This document shows, piece after piece, positions 6,635 through 13,322 of a stretch of DNA of 13,322 nucleotides. Both the position numbers and the translations under genes were made by a program. The stretch's first letter is position 1, and the number at the start of each line of letters is the position of its first letter. The notes beneath the pieces were generated by a model. That model did no database searches, was not told where the DNA came from, and saw nothing but the letters and a program-made list of their open reading frames with translations. The stretch comes from an uncultured Arsenicibacter sp. (GTDB taxonomy: Bacteria; Bacteroidota; Bacteroidia; Cytophagales; Spirosomataceae), in assembly GCF_945952095.1 (NCBI RefSeq), contig NZ_CAMFHL010000218.1:1-13322 (forward strand), read 5' to 3'.

Positions 6635-7632
6635 TACGGATTTTTTTCGTCGGAATAGCGGCTAATCAGCATCTGCGCATCGTTCAGTAACCGCTCCCGC
6701 AGTACGGCCGGCGACAGCACGGTGATACCCGTCCCCCAGCTCTGGCAAAACGACCGCATTTCCTCAAGTCCCTCCAGCTCAAACGACACCACCAACCGCC
6801 CGTCCGGACGTTCTTCCTCAATCAGCTGGGTCGGATGATAGGTCCGCTGCCGGAAAAACAGGGCCTTTTCGGGCTCAACCAGCAACCGCAGCTCATAACA
6901 TTCACCGGCCGTGATGGCACCAAGCGAGGAACGGAAATACTGGTCGGGAACAAAGTTTTCGGGCAGGTCAAAATAACAGTCCGGACAGGGTTCTACCCGG
7001 CTGATCCGCGACAGGGCAAACGTCCGGACCATCCGGCGCTGATGGCAGTAGGCAAGCAGCATCCAGGCACGGTGCCGCTTGGCAAAACAATAGGGGTCTA
7101 ACCGGCGACCTACGGAAACATGCCCGTCTTTGCCCCGCTGGTAATCGACCAGAATCGACCGGCGCTCATCCATGGCCGTTTCGATCTGCCGGAAATACAA
7201 GGCCGCAATCTGGTCGGTCGCCTGATCATCAAAATGCCATTCCTGCAAGGGTTCATCAACGTCAAATACGTAGGAAACCGGCCGCACCCGTTCGAGTAGT
7301 TTGGTAAATGCCCGTTGAAGTGCCGGTGCATGCGGTGTATCCAGCAACACCGACCAGCTGGCTTTGGTCGCGATGGTCAGCGCCCGCAGTTCGTCGGCAT
7401 CGAGCGCCAGATCCGACAGCGTGACCTGCTGCTGATGGGCAGGCAACGAGAAGACTTTGACATGGCCTTGCCGGCGTTCGAGAATGGTCAGACCCTCAGC
7501 ACGGTATTGTTTAAAAATACGGCGTATGTGGCGCGGTGTAACGCCTGTAGCCTGTTTGATGGCCTCAATGGTAAGCAATTCACCGGCATGCAGCCGCCGG
7601 CGGATCCATTGGTCCGGTGTGTTAGGGGTCAT
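6634..7632 (-). CDS. WYL-domain transcriptional regulator (HTH-WYL-WCX)
   Basis: This is a DNA-binding regulator whose WYL domain is thought to sense a ligand, often a nucleic acid or nucleotide. The 332 residues hold an N-terminal winged HTH (about 18-62, with GVTPRHIRRIFKQYRAEG as recognition segment), a WYL domain (about 145-215) and a C-terminal WCX extension (about 240-325, with SWGTGITVLSPAVLRERL). The WYL tripeptide itself reads W190-M-L, and the conserved basic positions R203 and R209 are present in VRTFALSRI. WYL regulators are frequent neighbours of CRISPR-Cas and other defence loci, and at least one in Synechocystis represses its cas operon. Here it is the first gene before cas6 on the same strand and shares cas6's high GC (one row counts 68%). 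Control of the cas genes is therefore a reasonable inference but is not shown by sequence. Confidence 0.9.
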   Translation of the reverse strand: MTPNTPDQWIRRRLHAGELLTIEAIKQATGVTPRHIRRIFKQYRAEGLTILERRQGHVKVFSLPAHQQQVTLSDLALDADELRALTIATKASWSVLLDTPHAPALQRAFTKLLERVRPVSYVFDVDEPLQEWHFDDQATDQIAALYFRQIETAMDERRSILVDYQRGKDGHVSVGRRLDPYCFAKRHRAWMLLAYCHQRRMVRTFALSRISRVEPCPDCYFDLPENFVPDQYFRSSLGAITAGECYELRLLVEPEKALFFRQRTYHPTQLIEEERPDGRLVVSFELEGLEEMRSFCQSWGTGITVLSPAVLRERLLNDAQMLISRYSDEKNP

Positions 7633-7708
7633 TGTTGTGGGATAAAGGAATGAAGCGATAAGCTAACATTATTTATCAAAACAACGACAATTCATTTATT
7701 TAACGTAG
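7633..7708 (-). promoter_or_regulatory. Upstream region of the WYL gene with weak inverted repeat
   Basis: This 76-bp AT-rich gap separates the EamA stop from the WYL start. It holds GATAA (7657-7661) and TTATC (7673-7677), a 5-bp inverted repeat spanning 21 bp, which could be an autoregulatory operator. A TTG-rich stretch farther upstream could serve as a -33 element, but no good TAnnTTTG follows. No terminator for the EamA gene is evident, so read-through into the WYL gene is possible. Confidence 0.2.
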
Positions 7709-8626
7709 TTACCGGTTACGCCCCAGTGTGATCAGCACCACACCCGCTACCACAATCCCGGCCCCGACCAGCGACGCCGGTGACAATGACTCGCCGGCAA
7801 AAAGTGCTCCTAACAACATCGCCACCACCGGATTAACATAGGCATAGGTAGACAACAATTGCGGCGACGCATTACGGGCCAGCCACGAGTAGGAAGAAAA
7901 GCCGACAATGGAGCCAAACAGGATCAGATACAGCAACGCACCCAGCGCTTTCGGCGGCGCAACCGTAATGGTATCCAGCGCAACCGGCTCAATGCAAAAG
8001 CTGATCAGCATCAGTACTATGCCTCCGGCCAGCATCTGAATACCGCTCGACATGATCTGGGCAGGCAGCGTCAGGCGCGGCGACAGCAGTGTCCCGATAG
8101 CCCACGATGTATTGCCGATCATGATAAAACCGGCACCGATCAGGCTGGCATTCGTACTGCCAACACCCTGAAAATTACCCGGCTTAATCAGAAAAAAGAT
8201 ACCCAGCAGGCCCAGCAGCAAGCCACCCAGCGCCAGATTCGACGGACGGGTTTTACCGAAGGATACCCAGTTCATCGTCAGCAGGAAAATAGGCAGGGTA
8301 CTGGTAATCAGTGCCGCTACACCGGTCGGAATGTATTGAAGCGCCATAGCCAGACAGCCATTGGCAATTGTCAGCAGCAACACACCGATAGCGCCGGCGG
8401 ATAATACCTGTTCCCGCGAAGGACGGGGCGTTCCCGTCAGCCGCGCATAGGAATACAGCAGCGAACCCGCTACCAGAAACCGGATCGATGCCATGTATAA
8501 CGGTGGCATGTGCTCGGTCATGAAGTGAATAAATAAGTAGGTCGATCCCCAGAGAATGTAAACCGACGTCAGGGCAAGCCACAACGTCATCCGGTTGGGA
8601 GAAGCAGAGGCAGTAGACGTAACCAT
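7709..8626 (-). CDS. EamA/DMT-superfamily exporter, YedA-like
   Basis: This is an inner-membrane drug/metabolite transporter, probably exporting small metabolites such as amino acids; the substrate cannot be read from sequence. The 305-residue protein has ten hydrophobic helices arranged as two EamA repeats (about 14-148 and 160-302). The first opens with VYILWGSTYLFIHF and PPLYMASIRFLVAGSLL, much like E. coli YedA, and the first repeat ends with a typical FFLIKPG loop. The second ends with YVNPVVAMLLGALFAGE, the usual helix pair of this family. The start at 8626 is used; a second ATG at codon 13 (8590) is also possible because the first twelve residues are polar. It lies 76 bp upstream of the WYL gene, and no link to CRISPR function is implied. 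GC is high, like the WYL gene. Confidence 0.92.
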   Translation of the reverse strand: MVTSTASASPNRMTLWLALTSVYILWGSTYLFIHFMTEHMPPLYMASIRFLVAGSLLYSYARLTGTPRPSREQVLSAGAIGVLLLTIANGCLAMALQYIPTGVAALITSTLPIFLLTMNWVSFGKTRPSNLALGGLLLGLLGIFFLIKPGNFQGVGSTNASLIGAGFIMIGNTSWAIGTLLSPRLTLPAQIMSSGIQMLAGGIVLMLISFCIEPVALDTITVAPPKALGALLYLILFGSIVGFSSYSWLARNASPQLLSTYAYVNPVVAMLLGALFAGESLSPASLVGAGIVVAGVVLITLGRNR

Positions 8627-8680
8627 AATCCTGTTTTGCTGTACGGGAAGACAACACGCAAAAACAGGATTTTTCTCCCG
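8627..8680 (-). promoter_or_regulatory. Structured 5' leader of the EamA gene (hairpin or pseudoknot)
   Basis: AATCCTGTTTT (8627-8637) and AAAACAGGATT (8661-8671) are perfect 11-bp complementary arms. They extend to 13 bp with one bulge by pairing GC with GC. In the mRNA the 3' arm ends directly at the EamA ATG. In addition CGGGA (minus strand, 8680-8676) can pair with TCCCG in the hairpin loop (8648-8644). That second pairing either competes with the long hairpin or forms an H-type pseudoknot with it. The layout suggests translational control, but as DNA the repeat could equally be an operator. The remaining bases up to the LRR stop (8681-8772) are AT-rich, with no confident site. Confidence 0.45.
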
Positions 8681-8772
8681 CTAACTGCCTTATTTTTAGA
8701 TTGGTGTGGATATAGATATAACTTAGTCAATAAATCATATTATTTCTCTATAGAGTACTTTGCTTACAGAGA

Positions 8773-10200
8773 CTAATAAAATACCTCTGTCTTGTTCGCC
8801 TCCAGCTGATCAATCAATGCCGCATAATCGGCCGGCTTTCCTTCTTGCCGGCTTAGGGGATTTCCCCGCAGGTGGAAGGTTTTTAGTTTTGTCAGGTTGC
8901 CGAGTTCCGCTGGTAATCTGGTCAGGTTATTGTTACTCATATCCAGATCTTCCAGATTCGCCAGGTCAGGAATCTGCGTCGGGAACTGGCTGAACCAGTT
9001 ATAGCCAATGTCCAGTACCCGCAAGGATTTCAGCGTCGTAATGGTCTGTGGCAGCTCGCTCAGCTGATTATGGTGGGCATAAAGCACCTCCAGCCGTTTG
9101 TTCCGGCCAAGGCTCTCCGGCAGCGATTTCAGCTTATTATTCGACACCGCTAATTGAGTCAGCTGCTTCAGCCGGCCGATCGTTGCCGGTAGTTCTGCAA
9201 AGTTATTATAATACAAATCCAGAATCTGTAAACGCTTCAGGCGGGCAATCCGGCGTGGTAATTCGCTGAGCCCGGCATTGTACAGATTCAGATCGTTCAG
9301 ACGGCGCAGCCCGCGGAAAGACCGGTTCGCCAGCTTTTTGTCCAGCGGGTTATTGCCTACCCACAAGCTCGCCAGCCGCCGGTTTTTACGAATAGCTTTG
9401 GGAATGTCGGGCAGCTTATTCCCCTGAATATTCAGCGCCAGCAAATGTTTATTGCGGGTCATAAAAATACTGTCCGGCGACAGCGTATTTTGCAGCAAAC
9501 TGAGGCGCAGCAAGGTTGGAATACGGCCCGTAAGCTCAGCCGGTAAATGCCGGATCGCATTTTTAGATAAGTCGATTTCTTCAAGCTTCGGGAAACGGTA
9601 CACTTCCTGCGGAACACTGGTCAATTCCAGCTGATTCAGTAACAGAATTTTAACGGTATCGGGCCGTGTTGTTTTCCGGGCATCTTCCAGCGACGAAATA
9701 ATGCCCGGGCCTTTCCGGACCGTACGCTTAACATACCCCCCGCCTACTGACAGAGCACTCATTTTATAAAGACCTTTCGGCGTAGTTATTGGAAACGGAT
9801 TTGCCTCATAGTGTTTTTGCAGGAACGCAGTAAGTGCCTGTTCCTGCTTTTCGGTTACCGATTTGGCTACGATCGAGAAAAATACATAATCAAATTTGCC
9901 GGATGGGCCCACAAACTCATCCATGAACAATGAACCGGATGTCAAGCCAACCTTATTGGCCTCCGTAGTTAACGACTCAAACAGCTTTGTTCTGGCCTGC
10001 CAGCGGTTTATCGAATCTAATACTGACTTCCCTTTGCCTTTAAAAGGGCTTTCTGCCCCCCACATTGGTGGATATTCCTTCTTCAACCGGGTAGGTGTTA
10101 CCTCATATTTTGCCGTATCCTTTACTAAAATAACTTTTACCTGCGCACTTGCCGGCGCAAATCCCATCACGACTACCAGTAAAAACAAGAGCGTTCTCAT
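8773..10200 (-). CDS. Secreted or periplasmic leucine-rich-repeat protein
   Basis: The 475-residue protein has a clear Sec signal peptide (MRTLLFLLVVVMGF, cleavage likely after ASA near residue 19) and no lipobox Cys, so it is exported rather than a lipoprotein. Residues about 20-180 form a mixed alpha/beta region I do not recognise. Residues 183 to about 450 hold twelve LRRs with a 23-residue period (starts near 183, 206, 230, 253, 276, 301, 324, 347, 370, 393, 416, 439), of the LxxLxLxxNxLxxLP type. A short polar cap ends in EVFY. LRRs of this type act as protein-binding solenoids; the partner is unknown. There is no kinase, TIR, ROC or other effector domain and no C-terminal sorting signal. 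The gene stands alone, after the M16 terminator. A TACGTTTA element near 10210 resembles a -7 box poorly. Confidence 0.85.
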   Translation of the reverse strand: MRTLLFLLVVVMGFAPASAQVKVILVKDTAKYEVTPTRLKKEYPPMWGAESPFKGKGKSVLDSINRWQARTKLFESLTTEANKVGLTSGSLFMDEFVGPSGKFDYVFFSIVAKSVTEKQEQALTAFLQKHYEANPFPITTPKGLYKMSALSVGGGYVKRTVRKGPGIISSLEDARKTTRPDTVKILLLNQLELTSVPQEVYRFPKLEEIDLSKNAIRHLPAELTGRIPTLLRLSLLQNTLSPDSIFMTRNKHLLALNIQGNKLPDIPKAIRKNRRLASLWVGNNPLDKKLANRSFRGLRRLNDLNLYNAGLSELPRRIARLKRLQILDLYYNNFAELPATIGRLKQLTQLAVSNNKLKSLPESLGRNKRLEVLYAHHNQLSELPQTITTLKSLRVLDIGYNWFSQFPTQIPDLANLEDLDMSNNNLTRLPAELGNLTKLKTFHLRGNPLSRQEGKPADYAALIDQLEANKTEVFY

Positions 10201-10250
10201 AGCTAAACGTATTTTTTAGTGAATTAACGAAAAATGTAGTTAATACCCAT

Positions 10251-10306
10251 AAAAAAATCCGGACAATAATTTTGCGGTCCATGGAGACGCTAAACCATTG
10301 TCCGGA
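10251..10306 (-). terminator. Intrinsic terminator of the M16 protease gene
   Basis: On the minus strand TCCGGACAAT and ATTGTCCGGA (10306-10297 with 10267-10258) form a perfect 10-bp stem, followed at once by seven T residues (10257-10251). It begins 17 bp past the protease stop codon. The loop is long (29 nt) and includes the palindrome TCCATGGA, which may fold into a small inner stem. Stem plus T-run make this a convincing Rho-independent terminator separating the protease from the LRR gene. Confidence 0.8.
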
Positions 10307-10323
10307 AAAACGAGATTCTGTAC

Positions 10324-13125
10324 TTAATTTTTACTGCCACTCACCGACGAAGCCGGCTGTTTATCAGCAGTTTTCTTAGCCGCCTTGTCAAAATCACCGG
10401 CCTGGATAATGGTCAGTTTTGCCGGATCGATATATTTCTTCATTGCAGCGTTTACCTGCTCAGGCGTCAGTGACTCCATTTTCTTTTCGAAGTCAGCATC
10501 CCATGCCATCGTCCGGTTCAGGTACAGGTAGCTGTTCAGCGTACCGGCCAGTGTAGGATCCTGCGCCCGCGATACCTGCCGTGACTGCAACAGACCCGAT
10601 TTGGCTGCTTTGATTTCTTCAGCTGTAAACCCTTCTTTCTGCACCTTTTCAAGCTCTTCGCGCAGGGCTTTCACCAGACGCTCCGCATTTTCCGGGTTGT
10701 AAATCGCATAGGTGGTAAAGGTACCGGTTTTATCCAGCGGGCTTGCCGACAAGCCGGATCCGACGCCATAGCTGATACCTTCTTTCTGACGGATACGGAC
10801 AGCCAGACGTGAGTTCAGGAAGCCGCCACCCAGCATGTAGTTACCCAGAATTAACGCTGCATAATCAGGATCATCATCGCGTAACTGCAGGTTATAACCC
10901 GCTACCAGCATGGCATTGGCTTTGTCCGGTGTTTGCAGTGACTGCGTTCCTGCCGGAATTGATTTATACTCGCTGACAATCCGGCTAAACGGTTTTGCTG
11001 CCTTCCATGTACCGAACTCGTCGGTTACAATCTTGCGGATCTGCGTTTCGTCAAAGTCACCGACTGCCGCAAACGTTGCATTCTGTGCTCCGTAGAATTC
11101 TTTGTAGAACTTCTTCACGTCGTCCAGTTTAGCCGCCTTAATGGCATCGGCTTCTTCGTCAAACGTCATCACATAACGGACATCGCTTTTAGCATACGGA
11201 TTCAGTGTACGCTGGTATGAATTAAAGGCAATCGCCTGTGGTTCCGAACGCTGTGATTCAATACCGGCCAGTTGTTCCTGTTTCAGTTTTTCAAACTCAT
11301 TGGCATCGAACAGCGGATTTTTCAGCATGTCGCCTACCAGCCGTAATACAGCCGGCAGATTTTCCTTTGTCGTTTTAATGCTTACATTAGCCTGGTTTCC
11401 GCCACCGGAAACGCTCACCTGTGCTTTCAGCTTATCCAGTTCATCCTGAATCTGCTGACGATTGCGCGAGGTTGTGCCTTTATTGAGCAATGAAGCCGCA
11501 AAACTGCTGACCACCGCCTTATTTTCCAGACTTTTGATATCACCGTAGCGAACGGTCAGACGGGCGTTAACCTCATTTCCCCGCGTTGACTTCGGCAGGA
11601 GCGCCATTTCGATTGAATTCGGCTGCTCAATCCGCTTGGTACGGCCATCAATATTAGCCGGTGACGGATCAAAAGCTTCGCCTTGTGCCACGACCGCACG
11701 TCCTTTGTAGTCTTTCACCAGTGCCTCAACATTCGGCGCTTCCGGCACTTCTGTACGCTCCGGATTAGGATCCGGCATAAACATACCGATTGTACGGTTC
11801 GACGGTTTGAAGTAATATTTTGCAACCCGTACAACGTCATCCGGTGTTACTTTTTCCAGTTTATCCCGATACAGGAAGCCAAGCCGCCAGTCACCGGTCG
11901 CAATGAATTCGCTCATAGCCAGCCCCAAACGATCTGAGCTCTTGAACGCCAGTTCAAAGTCTTTCAACAGTTTTGTTTTGGCGCGTTCAACTTCATCTTT
12001 TGTCGGCGCCTTAATTGCAACTGAATCCAGTGTACCCAGAAGGGCCTTACGCGCATCCTCAATGGATTTGTCCTTCAGCAATTCCGCAGCAAAGTAAACA
12101 AAGCCCGGCTCTTTCAGCGAAAAGGCATAGCCATACTGCTGCGACGCTTTTTTTGTTTCAATCAGGCTTTTGTATAACCGTCCCGACGGCTCATTGGTCA
12201 GCAGTTCAACCACCACATCCAGAGCAGGATAATCAGGGTGAGACCCCGGCATGATGTGATACCCTGCAGCAACCGCCTGGGTATCGCCCACACGCCGCAA
12301 TACGACAGAGCGTTCTCCGTCCTGCACCGGCTCAATCGTCGGAACATCGGTCAGCTGACGCGCCGGTTTCGGAATGCTTCCGAAATAGTCATTTATCAGT
12401 TTCAGGGTTTTGGCCTCATCGATCTTCCCGGCAACGAGCAATACAGCATTATCCGGTTGATAGTACTTTTTATAAAATGCCTGCAGGTTTTCAATCGGCA
12501 CCCGCTCAATGTCAGACCGGTTCCCGATTGTCGATTTACCGTAGTTATGCCACAAGTAAGCGGTTGACACTATACGTTCGTTAAGCACGTCCTGCGGCGA
12601 GTTCTCGCCCATCTCAAATTCGTTCCGTACGACCGAAAATTCAGTGGCCAGATCTTCTTTTTTGATAAAGGAGTTAATCATCCGGTCCGACTCCAGATCA
12701 AGGGCCCATTTCAGGTTTTCGTCAGAAGCGGCAAATGTCTCAAAGTAGTTTGTCCGGTCAAGCCATGTCGTACCGTTTGGTCTCGCGCCATGTTCGGTAA
12801 GTTCCTGCGGGATGTTGGTATGTTTAGTTGAGCCCTTGAATACCATGTGCTCCAGCAAATGCGCCATACCGGCTTCTCCTTTTCCTTCATGCCGCGACCC
12901 AACCAGATACGTGATGTTAACCGTAATGGTTGGTTTCGACAAATCAGGGAAAAGCAGCACTTTCAAACCGTTCTTTAAACGGTATTCCGTGATTCCCTCT
13001 ACCGAAGCTGTTTTCGTAATCCCTTCCGGTAGTGCCTGACCGTTAACGATAGTTCCGTGTAAAAGCCCTGACAGGAGCAGCGCCGCCAGCAATCTTTTTC
13101 CCGGTGCAAAGTTGTGTGTTAGCAT
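10324..13125 (-). CDS. Exported M16 (pitrilysin/insulinase-like) zinc metalloprotease
   Basis: This is a zinc peptidase that degrades peptides or small proteins, probably in the periplasm. The 933-residue chain begins with a signal peptide (hydrophobic stretch about residues 11-30, cleavage likely near NGQA). The N-terminal half has the inverted zinc site HLLEH (H89, E92 catalytic, H93) and the distal ligand E169 in VVRNEFE, 76 residues after H93, the family spacing. The C-terminal half is a second M16 domain without HxxEH but with the conserved substrate-binding segment SRLAVRIRQKEGISYGV. Catalytic and inactive halves are thus fused in one protein, as in E. coli PqqL (of similar size), rather than encoded as two genes. 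All key residues are present. It has its own terminator and a 197-bp upstream region within the window. Confidence 0.95.
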   Translation of the reverse strand: MLTHNFAPGKRLLAALLLSGLLHGTIVNGQALPEGITKTASVEGITEYRLKNGLKVLLFPDLSKPTITVNITYLVGSRHEGKGEAGMAHLLEHMVFKGSTKHTNIPQELTEHGARPNGTTWLDRTNYFETFAASDENLKWALDLESDRMINSFIKKEDLATEFSVVRNEFEMGENSPQDVLNERIVSTAYLWHNYGKSTIGNRSDIERVPIENLQAFYKKYYQPDNAVLLVAGKIDEAKTLKLINDYFGSIPKPARQLTDVPTIEPVQDGERSVVLRRVGDTQAVAAGYHIMPGSHPDYPALDVVVELLTNEPSGRLYKSLIETKKASQQYGYAFSLKEPGFVYFAAELLKDKSIEDARKALLGTLDSVAIKAPTKDEVERAKTKLLKDFELAFKSSDRLGLAMSEFIATGDWRLGFLYRDKLEKVTPDDVVRVAKYYFKPSNRTIGMFMPDPNPERTEVPEAPNVEALVKDYKGRAVVAQGEAFDPSPANIDGRTKRIEQPNSIEMALLPKSTRGNEVNARLTVRYGDIKSLENKAVVSSFAASLLNKGTTSRNRQQIQDELDKLKAQVSVSGGGNQANVSIKTTKENLPAVLRLVGDMLKNPLFDANEFEKLKQEQLAGIESQRSEPQAIAFNSYQRTLNPYAKSDVRYVMTFDEEADAIKAAKLDDVKKFYKEFYGAQNATFAAVGDFDETQIRKIVTDEFGTWKAAKPFSRIVSEYKSIPAGTQSLQTPDKANAMLVAGYNLQLRDDDPDYAALILGNYMLGGGFLNSRLAVRIRQKEGISYGVGSGLSASPLDKTGTFTTYAIYNPENAERLVKALREELEKVQKEGFTAEEIKAAKSGLLQSRQVSRAQDPTLAGTLNSYLYLNRTMAWDADFEKKMESLTPEQVNAAMKKYIDPAKLTIIQAGDFDKAAKKTADKQPASSVSGSKN

Positions 13126-13161
13126 ATACTATTTGTTTTGCAAAAGACAAATAACGAAATG

Positions 13162-13175
13162 TATAGTTAACTATA
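13162..13175. promoter_or_regulatory. 14-bp perfect palindrome upstream of the M16 gene
   Basis: TATAGTTAACTATA is a perfect palindrome 37-50 bp upstream of the protease ATG. It is followed on the minus strand by TACATTTC, a near match to the Bacteroidota -7 box TAnnTTTG that overlaps the palindrome end by two bases. Such a position would suit a repressor or a homodimeric activator. No TTG occurs at the right distance for a -33 box. The rest of the gap (13176-13276) shows nothing I can name. Confidence 0.35.
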
Positions 13176-13276
13176 TCCGGTTAAGATCGCAAGTACAAAA
13201 TGGATAAGCGGTTTATTTAATTGACGTAGAGAATGAATACTTTACAACGGAGGAATCAGGTGATAATGGTATAAAC

Positions 13277-13309
13277 GACAAGAGCCGACCCTTTCGGATC
13301 GGCTCTGTC
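13277..13309. terminator. Strong hairpin, probable terminator of a gene to the right
   Basis: AGAGCCGA (13281-13288) and TCGGCTCT (13299-13306) form an 8-bp GC-rich stem, extended by GAC with GTC across a bulged A. The loop is short (CCCTTTCGGA). Just beyond it, on the minus strand, lies a TAA (13314-13312), so a minus-strand gene ending there would place this as its terminator. Neither side has a real T-run, so the direction is uncertain. Confidence 0.5.
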
Positions 13310-13322
13310 AATTACTGAGGTG

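Noticed and set aside
6613..6647. Hairpin plus T7 run as a plus-strand intrinsic terminator.
   Set aside because: No plus-strand gene leads into it, and the T-run is explained by the Lys-Asn codons at the end of the WYL gene.
7859..8404. A 181-codon open frame on the plus strand opposite the EamA gene.
   Set aside because: It is Gln/Arg-rich and low in hydrophobic residues, as expected from the antisense of a GC-rich membrane protein gene, and has no family features.
8627..8680. Guanidine-type riboswitch before the EamA exporter.
   Set aside because: The paired ACGR-loop hairpins of guanidine-II and the conserved core of guanidine-I are absent; only an unassigned structure can be claimed.

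Overview
The window looks like a chromosomal segment of a Bacteroidota bacterium, most likely Cytophagales of the Spirosoma type. Supporting signs are the family content (I-B/Cst-type Cas proteins, a pitrilysin-like M16 protease with a signal peptide, a periplasmic leucine-rich-repeat protein), the lack of clear Shine-Dalgarno sequences before starts, and a beta-barrel-type C-terminus at the left edge. The genus is inference. Nine complete genes lie on the minus strand, so reading order is from right to left. || Right part (about 13.3 kb down to 7.7 kb): a two-domain M16 zinc protease with its own terminator, a secreted or periplasmic LRR protein with twelve 23-residue repeats, and a ten-TM EamA/DMT exporter. 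The exporter's 5' leader can fold into a hairpin or pseudoknot that abuts the start codon. These look like ordinary chromosomal genes. || Left part (7.6 kb down to 0.1 kb): a WYL-domain regulator followed by cas6, cas8b (Cst1), cas7 (Cst2/DevR), cas5 and HD-helicase cas3. This is a complete type I-B interference and crRNA-processing set. The last four genes are tightly packed: a 2-nt gap, a TGATG stop/start overlap and an 8-nt overlap. Cas6 makes crRNA, Cas8-Cas7-Cas5 form Cascade, and Cas3 unwinds and degrades the target. The only internal Met between residues 263 and 463 of cas8 could start a separately translated Cas11-like small subunit. || Three things stand out. No cas4, cas1, cas2 or CRISPR array is present, and an apparent convergent gene ends 86 bp past cas3, so the operon really stops at cas3. 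Base composition changes sharply between cas8 and cas6: cas3 to cas8 are AT-rich, while cas6 and the WYL gene are strongly GC-rich, which suggests the effector cassette and the cas6/regulator pair have different histories. The 111-bp gap between the WYL gene and cas6 holds two clear inverted repeats that may serve control or RNA processing.
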